The notes: generated by a model from the letters alone, not told the origin. Positions 46,610-55,792 are shown, counted from the stretch's first letter. The stretch: DNA of 59,372 nt from Lautropia sp. (GCA_030523825.1 JAUNHU010000007.1:1-59372); one strand, 5' to 3'. Numbers and translations: made by a program.

Positions 46610-47644
46610 TCATTCCCCGCCAAAGGATGAGAACTTCCGCTTCCGGTCCAGTGCGGCCATGCGTTTCATGTCGTCGGCACTCAGCTCGAAATCGAAGATC
46701 GTGATGTTCTCGCGGATGTGATCCGGGTTGCTGGAGCCGGGAATGGCGATGTTGGCCGCCTGCAGCTGCCAGCGCAGGATGATCTGCGCCGGCGTCTTGC
46801 GATGTGCGGCCGCGAGGGCGCGAATGACCGGATCGGCAAAGAGCGTGTCCTTGCCGCCCAGGCTGTAGGAATTGCGCCCGCCCAGCGGATACCACGCTTC
46901 CATCTGCGTGCCGTACTCCCGCAGGAAGGCCTTGGTGTGCGTGTCCTGATGGTAGGGGTGGACTTCATTCTGCACCACCGCTGGTGTAATGCTGGCAACC
47001 GCCATGATGTCCCCGAAGGTCTTGCGGTGGTAATTCGACAGCCCGATGGCGCGCAGCTTGCCGGCCTGCACATACCTTTCCATCACCTGCCAGGCATCGC
47101 GGTCATGTGAATCCGGCGCATGCAGCAGCAACAGGTCGATGTAGTCGCTGCCCAGTTCCTTCAGCCGCTCGTCAATGGCGCGGCCAGCATTGGCGTAATC
47201 GCTGCTGCCGTAGATCTTGGTGGTGATGAAGATCTGGTCACGCGGAATGCCCGAGGCCCGCACGGCCTTGCCTACGCTGGCCTCGTTGCGGTACATCCGT
47301 GCCGTGTCGATGAGGCGATAACCTGCCCGCAGCGCATGCGTCACGGAGTTTTCCGCCTGCGCGGGCGAGAGTGACCACACGCCCAGTCCGATGATCGGCA
47401 TGTCGATGCCGTTGTTCAGGCGTACCGTGCGCTTTCCGAAATCGAAGGGATGGAAGACGTGCTTCCCGGCGGCACCGGTGGCAGCACGCGGGTTGCCGGT
47501 GGGTGGCTGATCAGCCCCTGCCGTCTTGCCGTCGGTGTCAGGGGGCGGTGCCGAATTGCCTTGGGATCGTGATACTGCCGGAAGGGCCGAAAGGAGAAGC
47601 GGGGCGGCGATGTGTTGCAGCATCTGGCGACGTGAACGGGACAT
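46610..47644 (-). CDS. Aldo/keto reductase with twin-arginine-like signal
   Basis: The 344-residue protein begins MSRSRRQMLQHIAAPLLLSALPAVSRS, a plausible Tat signal peptide, followed by a 45-residue linker and an aldo/keto reductase barrel. The catalytic tetrad region is visible: LIDTARMYRNEASVGKAVR (Asp, Tyr), IFITTKIYGSSDY (Lys), and LLLLHAPDS (His); NADPH-binding ends with IPGSSNPDHIRENI. The gene closely resembles soluble 2,5-diketogluconate-type reductases, so the signal would make it unusual in being periplasmic. It is transcribed towards the permease. Confidence 0.9.
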   Translation of the reverse strand: MSRSRRQMLQHIAAPLLLSALPAVSRSQGNSAPPPDTDGKTAGADQPPTGNPRAATGAAGKHVFHPFDFGKRTVRLNNGIDMPIIGLGVWSLSPAQAENSVTHALRAGYRLIDTARMYRNEASVGKAVRASGIPRDQIFITTKIYGSSDYANAGRAIDERLKELGSDYIDLLLLHAPDSHDRDAWQVMERYVQAGKLRAIGLSNYHRKTFGDIMAVASITPAVVQNEVHPYHQDTHTKAFLREYGTQMEAWYPLGGRNSYSLGGKDTLFADPVIRALAAAHRKTPAQIILRWQLQAANIAIPGSSNPDHIRENITIFDFELSADDMKRMAALDRKRKFSSFGGE

Positions 47645-47993
47645 GGCGCGGTCTCCTGCGGGGGGTGAGCAGAATTGCGGCAGGGGGGCTGGTCGCAGGG
47701 GAGTGTTTCCTCCCTATCCTAAGCGCGGTCTGCATGTCCGTAAATGAATGGTTCTGGAATGCTGCATTCCAGCGCTGGTGATAATGGCGCAGGGAAACAT
47801 GCCCTCTGGGGGATGGCCCGAGTCATGTTCATCGGCTGTGGCAAACCGTTCACGGGCCGCTCATCGCAGCGCCGCGGGCGGGCGTCAACCGCTGGCCCGG
47901 ATACCGCCAACCATTGAGCCGCACGCGGCAGACACACACGGGCGTCATGACCACAATGCACGCCGATTCAGAGCGATCGGGGAGCCTGTTGTC
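47645..47993 (+). other. Divergent gene-free gap
   Basis: 349 bp between the divergent aldo/keto reductase and CAP-domain genes. An open frame continues upstream of the CAP gene but has no signal or ribosome-binding site, so I see no additional gene. Confidence 0.45.
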
Positions 47994-48770
47994 ATGCGCG
48001 GCGATGCCATTCCATTTTCGGTACGGCCATTGGTGGCCGCGGTGCTGTTTGGCGTGCTGCTGGGCGCGTGTGGCGGCGGCAGTTCCGACAGCGGCCACCT
48101 GGAGCCGTCACTGGGGCAGGGCAATGCCGAGTTGATCCGTGCCGAATATCAGGCTGCGCTGAAGGCAGCCGAACAGCGCCAGGACATGATGAGGGCCGCA
48201 GCACTGCCGGCCGGCTCCGTCGCTCAGGACATTGCCCCGGCGCAGATGGATTTGCCGATCAGCAAGGAAAGTCTTGATGACGAGGCAGTCAGCCCGATGC
48301 CTGTGGGCACCGGGGCCGAGGCGCTGGCGCATGCGCAGCCCTTCCATGCGCTGGCTCGGGAAGTGGTGGAGAAGGTGAACGCGATTCGTGCGCAGCCGCA
48401 GCGCTGTGGCGACACGATGTATCCGGCAGCGGGGCCGCTGGTGTGGAACGCGCGGGTGGCCTATGCAGCCCTGCTGGAATCCGAATGGATGGTGAAGACC
48501 AACTCCTTCAGCCACCAGTGGGAAGACGGCAAATACGTCTGGGACCGTTTCGACATGGCGCACTATGCGTGGTCGAAGGCCGATGAAAACATTGCCGCCG
48601 GTTTCAGCACGCTGGACAAGGCCATGCAGGCGTGGCTGGAGAGCCCCTCGCACTGCAAGGCGATGATGCGGCCCGACATTCGTGAGATCGGTCTGTCGGT
48701 ACTGCCGGGCCGCGAGGGCAGCCGCTACAACTCCTACTGGACGATGGCACTGGGTACGCCCGGGCACTGA
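47994..48770 (+). CDS. CAP-domain (SCP-like) lipoprotein
   Basis: The 258-residue protein has a lipoprotein signal (VLFGVLLGACGGGSS; lipobox LLGAC with the modified cysteine near residue 24), a low-complexity spacer, and a CAP/SCP domain from about residue 117: VVEKVNAIRAQPQRCGD, PLVWNARVAYAALLESEWM, NSFSHQWEDG, ENIAAGFSTLDKAMQAWLESPSHCKAMM and the C-terminal YWTMALG. These are the canonical CAP motifs, including the HQ and S-x-H-C metal-binding histidines. GGGGAG precedes the ATG at 47994. Bacterial CAP proteins have poorly known roles. Confidence 0.9.
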   Translation: MRGDAIPFSVRPLVAAVLFGVLLGACGGGSSDSGHLEPSLGQGNAELIRAEYQAALKAAEQRQDMMRAAALPAGSVAQDIAPAQMDLPISKESLDDEAVSPMPVGTGAEALAHAQPFHALAREVVEKVNAIRAQPQRCGDTMYPAAGPLVWNARVAYAALLESEWMVKTNSFSHQWEDGKYVWDRFDMAHYAWSKADENIAAGFSTLDKAMQAWLESPSHCKAMMRPDIREIGLSVLPGREGSRYNSYWTMALGTPGH

Positions 48771-48785
48771 AGGCGTCCGCTGGCG

Positions 48786-49163
48786 TCACTCCGGCAGGCG
48801 CCGGTCGTCCGTCTGCTGTTCGGCCAGCAGCACGCCGCTGATCACGCCACTGATGATGCTGTAGAGTAGCGCAGCCAGCACGGCCCACCAGAAGCCGTCA
48901 ATGTGGAAGCCGTCCACCATCCGCGACGTGACCCAAAACATCAGCCCGTTCAGGACGAGTGTGAACAGGCCCAGCGTGACCACCGTGATCGGCAGCGTCA
49001 GCACGAACAGGACCGGCCGGATGACGGTATTGAGAAAACCGATGATGAGCGCCACCAGCAGCGCGGTGCCGAAGCTCCTGAGCTGGACGGCATCGAGGAT
49101 GTAGGGCAGCAGGAAGATGGTGGCCGCGTTGACGGCCCAGACCAGAAGCAGGCGGATGCTCAT
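48786..49163 (-). CDS. Phage holin family 4-like membrane protein (YvlD type)
   Basis: A 125-residue protein with four membrane helices, of the superfamily annotated as phage holin family 4 or YvlD. The pattern LVALIIGFLNTVIRPVLFVLTLPITVVTLGLFTLVLNGLMFWVTSR is typical. Despite the name, chromosomal members are not usually phage genes, and there are no phage genes nearby. The ATG at 49163 has a strong AAGGAGGGA upstream on the minus strand. It converges with the CAP gene. Confidence 0.88.
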   Translation of the reverse strand: MSIRLLLVWAVNAATIFLLPYILDAVQLRSFGTALLVALIIGFLNTVIRPVLFVLTLPITVVTLGLFTLVLNGLMFWVTSRMVDGFHIDGFWWAVLAALLYSIISGVISGVLLAEQQTDDRRLPE

Positions 49164-49260
49164 GGGGTATCCCTCCTTGGGGAGAAGGCCGCCCGGGCCG
49201 GTGACGGCTGCAGGCTGGCAGGCGACGGAAGTGTCACATGTTCGCACATGTGGGTAATTT

Positions 49261-49301
49261 GCCAGCTTTCAAGCGTCAGTTGCCAGCTTTCAAGCGTCAG
49301 G
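49261..49301 (+). repeat. 21-bp tandem duplication
   Basis: GCCAGCTTTCAAGCGTCAG occurs twice with a period of 21 (49261 and 49282). It lies between the membrane-protein gene and the end of vapC. Confidence 0.9.
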
Positions 49302-49312
49302 TGTTCAGGCGC

Positions 49313-49723
49313 TCAGCCGCGTGCCGTTGGCACCACCCGCAAGCCCAGCAGCTGGTGCATGGTGTCGAAATCGCGGTCCTGGTGCAGCAGGGCATAGTCG
49401 CGCTGCAGGCAGAAGGCGCCGATCATCACATCGAGCGCACTGCGAATGGTGAATCCCTGCGCAACCATTGCCCGGAAGTGGCTGGCGGCCTCACAAGCCA
49501 GCTCCGGGCTGAAGGCGGGCTCGACGATGAAGCCTTCGAGCAGGTGGCGGGCATTGCGGTAGTCGCGCTCATGACGGAATCCGCGCAGCACTTCGTAGAG
49601 CACCAGATCGGGCACCACCAGATGCTCGGCCTGCTGTCTGAGCAATTGCTTCAGTGTGGTGGTGGCGGGCGCGGATGTGCCGCGAAAGAAGTCGATCCAG
49701 ACGCTGCTGTCGATGACGATCAT
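49313..49723 (-). CDS. vapC: VapC-type PIN-domain ribonuclease toxin
   Basis: VapC toxins are PIN-domain RNases that typically cut tRNA or rRNA. The 136-residue protein starts MIVIDSSVWIDFFRG, with the first catalytic aspartate, and has LVLYEVLRGFRHERD (conserved glutamate) near residue 41, SALDVMIGAFCLQRDYALLHQDRDFD near 96 with the remaining acidic residues. The start overlaps the vapB stop by 4 nt, the standard layout for these pairs. Confidence 0.92.
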   Translation of the reverse strand: MIVIDSSVWIDFFRGTSAPATTTLKQLLRQQAEHLVVPDLVLYEVLRGFRHERDYRNARHLLEGFIVEPAFSPELACEAASHFRAMVAQGFTIRSALDVMIGAFCLQRDYALLHQDRDFDTMHQLLGLRVVPTARG

Positions 49724-49980
49724 GGCTTGTCATGGCCTTTTGCGTCGTAGACTGCCTCGGGGCTCATGACACGCAGCATGCCGCTGCCGATGGCTGCCGG
49801 CACCTGGTCGGGCTGGTCATCCCAGTGCAGTCTGCCTTCCCACTTGAGAACTTCGAGTGCGTGGTTACGGCGGGCAACCAGACGCAAGCCTTCTTCGACG
49901 GCTTCGCGCTTGCTCTTGAAATGGCCGCCTCTCATGGCGGCTTCCATGAGCGTGTCGTCAATGTCGATGTTTGTGCGCAT
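49720..49980 (-). CDS. vapB: VapB-type antitoxin
   Basis: The 86-residue protein starts MRTNIDIDDTLMEAAMRGGHFKSKREAVEEGLRLVARR, the ribbon-helix-helix-like opening of the VapB family (PF09957-type). The C-terminal half, which should wrap around the toxin, is acidic and proline-containing. It lies just before vapC and downstream of a palindrome at 50004-50016 that is a candidate autoregulatory operator. Confidence 0.9.
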   Translation of the reverse strand: MRTNIDIDDTLMEAAMRGGHFKSKREAVEEGLRLVARRNHALEVLKWEGRLHWDDQPDQVPAAIGSGMLRVMSPEAVYDAKGHDKP

Positions 49981-50003
49981 TATGTGTGTTTCGGGTGTTT
50001 TTT

Positions 50004-50016
50004 GTGTAGGCTACAC
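50004..50016 (-). promoter_or_regulatory. Palindromic operator candidate of vapBC
   Basis: GTGTAG-G-CTACAC is a perfect inverted repeat 24 bp upstream of the vapB start. VapBC complexes usually bind such palindromes in their own promoter. Confidence 0.55.
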
Positions 50017-50107
50017 GGGTTATGCGCAGGAGGCAAGTGACGGGCGGGAAGGCCGTGTCGTCATGCGTCGGCCGGCATGGGGGAGTAGGGGGAAGGCCCG
50101 GAGGGGG

Positions 50108-50677
50108 TCAGCGCTCCGGGTTCCACGGTGGCGCCAGTTGTTGCGCGATGCCGAACAGGTCGAGCACGCGGCCCAGCATGTGATCCACCATCGTCTCGAT
50201 GCTGTCGGGGCGCTGGTAGAAGGCGGGCACGGGCGGGTAGATGATGCCGCCCATCTCGGTCACGCGAGTCATGTTGTGCAGGTGGGCGAGGTTCAGCGGC
50301 GCCTCGCGCGTCAGCATCACCAGCCGGCGGCGCTCCTTCAGCACCACATCGGCGGCGCGGGTGATGAGGTTGTCGGAAAGCCCCAGCGCCACGGCGGCCA
50401 GGGTGCGCATCGAGCAGGGGGCGATGACCATGCCCTCGGTGCTGAACGAGCCCGAGGCGATGCAGGCGCCGATGTCCTTCACCGAATGGACATGGCTGGC
50501 CAGCGCCTCGACGGCGCTGCGGTTCATGTCCAGCTCGGCCGCAATCGTCTGCCAGGCGGCCGCAGACACCATCAGGTGGGTTTCGACATCGGACTGCGCA
50601 CGCAGGTGCTGCAGCAGGCGCACGCCCAGAATTGCGCCACTGGCGCCGGTAATCGCAACGATCAGATGACGACTCAT
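50108..50677 (-). CDS. ubiX: Flavin prenyltransferase UbiX
   Basis: UbiX makes the prenylated FMN cofactor used by the decarboxylase UbiD in ubiquinone synthesis. The 189-residue protein starts MSRHLIVAITGASGAILGVRLL, a flavin-binding motif, and has GMVIAPCSMRTLAAVALGLSDNLITRAADVVLKERRRLVMLTREAPLN near residues 82-128 and IIYPPVPAFYQRPDSIETMVDHMLGRVLDLFGI at the end. I use the ATG at 50677; the longer reading to 50767 adds an unrelated stretch. It is divergent from argC. In related genomes it follows grxD in one operon. Confidence 0.94.
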   Translation of the reverse strand: MSRHLIVAITGASGAILGVRLLQHLRAQSDVETHLMVSAAAWQTIAAELDMNRSAVEALASHVHSVKDIGACIASGSFSTEGMVIAPCSMRTLAAVALGLSDNLITRAADVVLKERRRLVMLTREAPLNLAHLHNMTRVTEMGGIIYPPVPAFYQRPDSIETMVDHMLGRVLDLFGIAQQLAPPWNPER

Positions 50678-50784
50678 CAGCAACGGCAGGAAGGTTGATT
50701 GGCGAAAAATCGCCGGAATGATGTTAGTGTGCAGACTGATTTGCTCGGGCGCAAACAGGCGCCCCACCCACAGGAACGCTCATC

Positions 50785-51738
50785 ATGACTCAGTACTCGG
50801 TTTTCGTTGACGGACAGGAAGGCACCACCGGTTTGCAGATCGACGAGTATCTGCGCCGGCGCACCGACATCACGGTGCTGCGCATCGACCCGGCCCTGCG
50901 GAAAGACCCGGCCGAGCGCGCCCGTCTGCTGAATGCGGCCGATGTGGCGTTCCTGTGCCTGCCCGATGCTGCCGCACGGGAATCGGTGGCACTGGTGGAG
51001 AACCCCGCCACCTGCGTGATCGACACCAGCACGGCGCACCGTGTGGATGAAGGCTGGGCCTATGGCATGCCCGAACTGGATGCCGGCCAGCGTGCGCGCA
51101 TCCGCAGCAGCAACCGCATTGCCAATCCCGGTTGCCATGCCTCGGCCTTCATCCTGGCCGTGCGGCCGCTGGTGGATGCCGGTCTGCTGCCGGCAGACTA
51201 CCCGCTGTCGGCCACCTCGCTTACCGGCTTTTCAGGCGGGGGCAAGAAGATGATCGAGCAATACGGGGTGGCGATGGCCGACGGTCATGGGTCGCCCCTG
51301 CTGTCGCCGCGTCCCTATGCACTGGGGCTGGCGCACAAGCACCTGCCCGAGATGATTCGCTATGGCCAGCTTGCGCAGGCGCCGATCTTCAGCCCGGTGG
51401 TCGGGCCGTTCTACAAGGGGCTGGCCGTGACGATTCCGCTGGACATTGCCCGCCTGGGTGGCAAGGCCAGCCGGCAGGCCATCCACGACGCGCTCAGCGC
51501 CCGCTATGCTGGTGAGCCCTTCGTGACGGTGGCACCGCTGGATGCCGAGGTGGATGGCGGCTTCTTCGACGTGCAGGGCTGCAACGGCAGCAACCGCGTC
51601 GACCTGTTCGTGTTCGGCAATGATCGCCAGTGCCTGCTGGTGGCGCGGCTGGACAACCTCGGCAAGGGCGCCAGCGGCGCCGCCATCCAGTCGATGAACG
51701 TGCGCCTGGGGCTGGACGAGACGCTGGGGCTGGTCTGA
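50785..51738 (+). CDS. argC: N-acetyl-gamma-glutamyl-phosphate reductase, type 2
   Basis: ArgC reduces N-acetylglutamyl phosphate in arginine synthesis. The 317-residue protein is the shorter type 2 form: [20 protein letters not shown] at the N-terminus, [13 protein letters not shown] near residue 55, [22 protein letters not shown] near 82, and the active-site cysteine in [19 protein letters not shown] near 117. [15 protein letters not shown] near 150 is also typical. It is divergent from ubiX and interrupts the expected grxD-ubiX pairing. Confidence 0.94.
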   Translation: MTQYSVFVDGQEGTTGLQIDEYLRRRTDITVLRIDPALRKDPAERARLLNAADVAFLCLPDAAARESVALVENPATCVIDTSTAHRVDEGWAYGMPELDAGQRARIRSSNRIANPGCHASAFILAVRPLVDAGLLPADYPLSATSLTGFSGGGKKMIEQYGVAMADGHGSPLLSPRPYALGLAHKHLPEMIRYGQLAQAPIFSPVVGPFYKGLAVTIPLDIARLGGKASRQAIHDALSARYAGEPFVTVAPLDAEVDGGFFDVQGCNGSNRVDLFVFGNDRQCLLVARLDNLGKGASGAAIQSMNVRLGLDETLGLV

Positions 51739-51744
51739 GCCTGC

Positions 51745-52065
51745 TCAGCCCTTGGCGCTTTCCGGCAGCAGCTTCTGCAGCTCGCCGGTCTCGGCCATCT
51801 CGGCCATGATGTCGGTGCCGCCGATGAACTCGCCGTTGATGTAGAGCTGCGGGATGGTCGGCCAGTTGGAATAGTCCTTGATGGCCTGGCGCACTTCCTC
51901 GTCTTCCAGCACGTTGATGGTGACGAGCTGCTTCACGCCGGCGTTCTTCAGCACCTGAATGGCCTTGCCCGAAAAACCGCATTGCGGGAACTGGGCCGTG
52001 CCCTTCATGAACAGCACGATCGGGTGCTCGGTAACGGTCTGCTTGATGAATGCCTGTGCGTCCAT
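51745..52065 (-). CDS. grxD: Monothiol glutaredoxin Grx4 type
   Basis: Grx4 carries and delivers iron-sulfur clusters, usually with a BolA partner such as the one at 883-1128. The 106-residue protein has the monothiol active site QCGFSGKA near residue 29, preceded by [11 protein letters not shown], and the glutathione-binding segments [23 protein letters not shown] near 67. The ATG at 52065 has GGAG about eight bases upstream; an extension to 52083 is not needed. It lies 6 bp from the convergent argC. Confidence 0.95.
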   Translation of the reverse strand: MDAQAFIKQTVTEHPIVLFMKGTAQFPQCGFSGKAIQVLKNAGVKQLVTINVLEDEEVRQAIKDYSNWPTIPQLYINGEFIGGTDIMAEMAETGELQKLLPESAKG

Positions 52066-52116
52066 GAATTTTCTCCGGAGCAAATGGGTGAAAGCGGCCG
52101 GCGCAGGTGGGCCTGA

Positions 52117-52384
52117 GAGCGTGTTATGAACTTATTCGTCCCCGCGAAAGCCCCACAGGGCGTGCAGAACAAGGCGCCAGGCCCGCCGAATCCTGGATGG
52201 ATTCAAGGGAATGGCAACGCAGTGCTGCACGTCCTGCGGGACTTTCCCGCTGGGCTGCCGCCAAAACCGCGCGCTGGACAGCGTTGCCACGCTTGACAAG
52301 GCGGCCAGCCTTGACGGCGCGTGGCGCCTTGCCAGCACACGGTTTTGGGGGCAGCGCGGGGACGAATAAGTTCATAACACGCTC
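52117..52384 (+). mobile_element. 268-bp terminal-inverted-repeat element, copy 1 (MITE-like)
   Basis: Ends in perfect inverted repeats of about 30 bp starting GAGCGTGTTATGAACTTATT and continuing CGTCCCCGCG. It is flanked by TGA on both sides (52114-52116 and 52385-52387), a likely target duplication. It has no transposase and contains a second, internal imperfect palindrome (CCAAAACCG...CGGTTTTGG). It lies in the 553-bp gap between grxD and the NmrA-type gene; the remainder of the gap has no supported gene. Confidence 0.9.
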
Positions 52385-52618
52385 TGAAGCCCTGCCGGAC
52401 GACGCAAAAGCCGCATGGTAACGCGATGGCTCCCGGTCGTGGCTTCACTCCGGTCAAGTTTGGGGGAAGATTCCTGCTGGGGCTGACGGCAGGGCTGGCG
52501 CCATGTCCGATTGCCGGGCACGGAAAGCAGAAAGGAAGGGTGCGGTCGCCCGGTGCAGCACTGGTCGGGCTGGTTGCGCGCAGCCTGGCACGGCCAAGCG
52601 AGACGGCATTTCTCCTGT

Positions 52619-53662
52619 TCAGGGCTTCTGTGCCAGCGCCAGCGTGAGCGGCAGCGTCAGGGGCGGGCGTTCCAGCAGGCGGGGCAGGTCATCCGTCATC
52701 TCGGCCAGCTCGCCTTGGGCAATGGCCGTGTAGGTGGACACCCAGGCGTCCAGTTCCCAGTCCTGCGCAGCGGGCCAGCCGGCACGACGGCTGGCGTAGG
52801 CTTCGTCGATGCTTTCGTGGTGGAAGCGATGCGGCTTGCCGGTGGCGCGCGTCAGTTCGGTGGCCACTTCTGCCATGTTCAGCGACTGCGGGCCGGTGAG
52901 GGTGTAGGTACGGTTCAGGTGTGGCTTGCCGGGCTGGTTCGAGGCGTGGGCGGCGCTGGCCGGGGAGCCATGCCGGGCGCGGGCAGGGGCGCCGCTGGTG
53001 CCGACGGCAACTGCATCGTCGTCGCGGGGCGTGCCGCTATCGGTGGCGTCGTCGTCAGCGGCGTGGTTGCCGGCGGCGGCCTGCCCGCGGTGGGCCGCCA
53101 CCGGGCGATGGTTGCTTTGGGCAAGATCCATCAGCACCCGCACGGCTGCATCGGCCACATCGCGCTGCGACACGCAGGCGACACGGCCATTGCCTGCCGG
53201 CCCGCGAATCACGCCGTGGGCATCGGCCAGCTCCAGCATGATTTCCGTGTAGAAATTGTCCCGCAGGAAGGTGTAGGCCATGCCGCTGTCCCGGATGGCC
53301 TGCTCGGTGTCGGCATGGGTGCGGGCCAGCGTGAAGGTACTGTCCGGCCGCGCATTGGCAAAGGACAGATACACGATGTGCCCCACGCCGGCATCGCGGG
53401 CGGCGCGCACGAAGCTGCGGTGTTCCTCCCCGCGCGTGGCACTTTCCGAGGCAGACACCATGAACAGCAGGTCTATGCCGGTCAGCGCCTGACGTGAAGC
53501 GTCGTAGTCGGCGTAATGGCAGGCACGCACCGTTGTGTGCGGCAGAGCTGGCGCCTTGTCCGGGGAGCGCAGCAGGAGTGTCAGCGGAAATCCCTGTCGG
53601 CTGAGTTCACGCGCCACCCTGCCGCCGATGGTGCCGCTGGAACCTGTGATGGCGATGTTCAT
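52619..53662 (-). CDS. NmrA-like NAD(P)-binding oxidoreductase
   Basis: The 347-residue protein belongs to the atypical short-chain dehydrogenases (NmrA/quinone oxidoreductase 2 type). The Rossmann motif is MNIAITGSSGTIGGRVARELSRQG at the N-terminus; VGHIVYLSFANARPDSTFTLARTHADTEQAIRDSGMAYTFLRDNFYTEIM near residues 95-145 is typical. A 65-residue low-complexity insert (Ala/Asp/His-rich, about residues 185-250) interrupts the fold before YTLTGPQSLNMAEVATEL. The start at 53662 follows a TCCTGATG-type region; longer readings add nothing conserved. It is flanked by two inverted 268-bp elements, which suggests arrival as a cassette. Confidence 0.85.
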   Translation of the reverse strand: MNIAITGSSGTIGGRVARELSRQGFPLTLLLRSPDKAPALPHTTVRACHYADYDASRQALTGIDLLFMVSASESATRGEEHRSFVRAARDAGVGHIVYLSFANARPDSTFTLARTHADTEQAIRDSGMAYTFLRDNFYTEIMLELADAHGVIRGPAGNGRVACVSQRDVADAAVRVLMDLAQSNHRPVAAHRGQAAAGNHAADDDATDSGTPRDDDAVAVGTSGAPARARHGSPASAAHASNQPGKPHLNRTYTLTGPQSLNMAEVATELTRATGKPHRFHHESIDEAYASRRAGWPAAQDWELDAWVSTYTAIAQGELAEMTDDLPRLLERPPLTLPLTLALAQKP

Positions 53663-54173
53663 GCCGATGTTCTCCTGATGGCTGCCTGCTGGATGAGTGC
53701 GCATGACGGCCAGGGATCGTCTGAACAAGCCGCTGCGGGTCTGTCAGTCGGCCGGGGCTATGCTGGCGGATCTGCAGCAGGACAGAAACCGCTTTTTTGC
53801 GCGGGCGTCCGGGCGACGTGGAGGCCGGCGCTGGCTGATCCTGTCGGACCTTGCATGGCTCCGCCTGGTGTTCCCGGGGGCCTGTTCCGGTGCTTCCTGG
53901 TGAGCGTCTGAACAATTCATGATAACGGAGCCGACACCCCTGGCATTGTGGCCGTCATGTATCCATTGAGAGCAAATATTTCAGGGGGGTGTGTTTTTCG
54001 CATGCCGGCATGCAGAAAACGAGGGCTCGTGTCATGCAGGTGCAGGGCCGGCATGAGCACACGGAAGCGGTCGAATCTGCAGGACTTGCCCGGCTCATGC
54101 CGCCAAAGCCTGAGTGGGAGTCTCCTGTGCAATGGCACAGCAGAACCTGCGCAGTTCATGCTGCTAAAGCCTA

Positions 54174-54441
54174 GAGCGTGTTATGAACTTATTCGTCCCC
54201 GCGCTGGCCCCAAAACCGTGTGCTGGCAAGGCGCCACGCGCCGTCAAGGCTGGCTGCCTTGTCAAGCGTGGCAACGCAGTCCAGCGCGCGGTTTTGGGGC
54301 CAGCCCGCAGGGAAAGCCCCGCAGGACGTGCAGCACTGCGTTGCCAGCCCCTTGAATCCATCGAGGATTCAGCGGGTCTGACGCCTTGTTCTGCACGCCC
54401 TGTGGGGCTTTCGCGGGGACGAATAAGTTCATAACACGCTC
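54174..54441 (-). mobile_element. 268-bp terminal-inverted-repeat element, copy 2 (MITE-like)
   Basis: Same length as copy 1 and in opposite orientation: its reverse complement matches copy 1 throughout, with scattered substitutions in the interior and identical ends. It is flanked by TA on both sides. The gap 53663-54173 to its left holds no supported gene. Both copies keep an 83-codon open frame that starts in the terminal repeat, but it has no recognisable domain. Confidence 0.9.
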
Positions 54442-54568
54442 TAAGTCTGAGCAGATGCTTCATGCCCTGCACCCGATGCGGGGCGTTGGTGGTCGCAGAG
54501 GGGCTTATGCGGGGATGAATCAGTGCATGACACGCGCCAGGAATTGTGTGGAGGGGGCGTCGGCAGGA

Positions 54569-55792
54569 TCAGGGCTGCCCGGGCGTGCCGACGAACACGC
54601 CACCACTCACCCGCGGCTGACCGGCAAGATCGCGCCAGGTGAAAACCTGTTCAAAACCGGCAGCTTTCAGCAGGGCCTGCACGGCGTCTTGCTGGTCGTA
54701 ACCGTGCTCCAGCAGCAACCAGCCGCCGGGCGCGAGATGTGTCGGGGCGCCGGCGATGATGATGCGCAGGTCGTCGAGACCGTCGGCGCCGGAGGCCAGC
54801 GCCTGCTGCGGCTCGAAGCGCAGATCGCCCTGTTGCAGGTGGTGGTCGGCCGCAGCAATGTAGGGCGGGTTTGAGACGATCAGGTCGAAACGCGGGGTGA
54901 TGCTGACGGATTTCGCGCCTGAAGTCTCCGAATGTCTTTTGTTCAAATTATCAGGCGGCGTGCATGAACCAGGTTTCTCTCGAACCCCTTCGTCTGCCTG
55001 AAGTGCATCCCACCAGCTGCCGTGGTGCCAGCGGATTCGCGAGGCACCCAGCGTGCGCGCATTTTCCTGTGCCAAAGCCAGCGCATCAGCCGAGCGTTCC
55101 ACCGCATGCACTTCCACCTCCGGGTGCAGCAGCGCCAGCGTGATGGCGATGATGCCGCTTCCCGTGCCCAGATCCAGCAGACGCAGCGGGGCGTGACCCA
55201 TGCCGGTCTGCACCGGGGGGGCGTCATCACCGTGTGTAGGCAAATTGTCTTGATTTAAAGACGAGTTGTGCGCCGGCCAGGCGGAAGCTGGCTGGGTGGT
55301 GGGCGTAGATTGGGGGGCGCGCGTTGACCGGGCCTGAGGGGGCGTTGGGGTGAGTACTGGCGCTGGCGTCGGCGAAGGAGATTGCCCTGATGTTGGCTCT
55401 GTGATTGGCGCGGCGCCGGGTTGTACGTGGGCGCAAGACCCGATATCAGTGCACCGCGCCGTTCGCTTTGCAATCCAGGGAGCCAGCCGCTCGCACGCCA
55501 CCTCCACCAGCGTTTCAGTGTCAGCACGCGGAATCAGTACCGCAGGCGACACCGCAAAGCGGTGGCCGTGAAATTCCTGTTCACCCAGCAGGTAGGCAAG
55601 CGGCTCACCGTTGCGGCGCCGCCCGGCAAGCGTTGCAAAATGCGCCGCCACGTCGGCGTCTGCCGTGTCGTCGCCGTGGGCCATCAGCCAGGTCTGCGCC
55701 TTGCCGGTAACCAGACTCATCAGCCGGCGGCTTTCGTTGCGCGGCAGGCCGCTGGCCTGCATCAGCCGGTCGAAGGTTTCTTCCATTTTCAT
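54569..55792 (-). CDS. prmC: Peptide chain release factor N5-glutamine methyltransferase, with long inserts
   Basis: PrmC methylates the GGQ glutamine of release factors such as the neighbouring PrfA. The family core is clear: an N-terminal helical domain ending in EPLAYLLGEQEFHGHRFAVSPAVLIPRADTETLVE near residues 62-97, the SAM-binding LLDLGTGSGIIAITLAL near 203, and the catalytic NPPY in FDLIVSNPPYIAAADHHL near 300. At 407 residues it is about 120 longer than usual because of two low-complexity inserts, one of about 85 residues before the SAM motif (Pro/Thr/Ala-rich) and one of about 35 before NPPY. It lies 20 bp after prfA. Confidence 0.93.
   Translation of the reverse strand: MKMEETFDRLMQASGLPRNESRRLMSLVTGKAQTWLMAHGDDTADADVAAHFATLAGRRRNGEPLAYLLGEQEFHGHRFAVSPAVLIPRADTETLVEVACERLAPWIAKRTARCTDIGSCAHVQPGAAPITEPTSGQSPSPTPAPVLTPTPPQARSTRAPQSTPTTQPASAWPAHNSSLNQDNLPTHGDDAPPVQTGMGHAPLRLLDLGTGSGIIAITLALLHPEVEVHAVERSADALALAQENARTLGASRIRWHHGSWWDALQADEGVREKPGSCTPPDNLNKRHSETSGAKSVSITPRFDLIVSNPPYIAAADHHLQQGDLRFEPQQALASGADGLDDLRIIIAGAPTHLAPGGWLLLEHGYDQQDAVQALLKAAGFEQVFTWRDLAGQPRVSGGVFVGTPGQP

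Noticed and set aside
48786-49163. Phage holin as a sign of a prophage
   Set aside because: The family name is historical; no other phage gene is nearby and the gene has a normal chromosomal context.
52124-52375. 83-codon frame inside the 268-bp element, kept in both copies
   Set aside because: Several frames are open in both copies because stops are rare in this composition; no domain, and start and stop are set by the terminal repeats.
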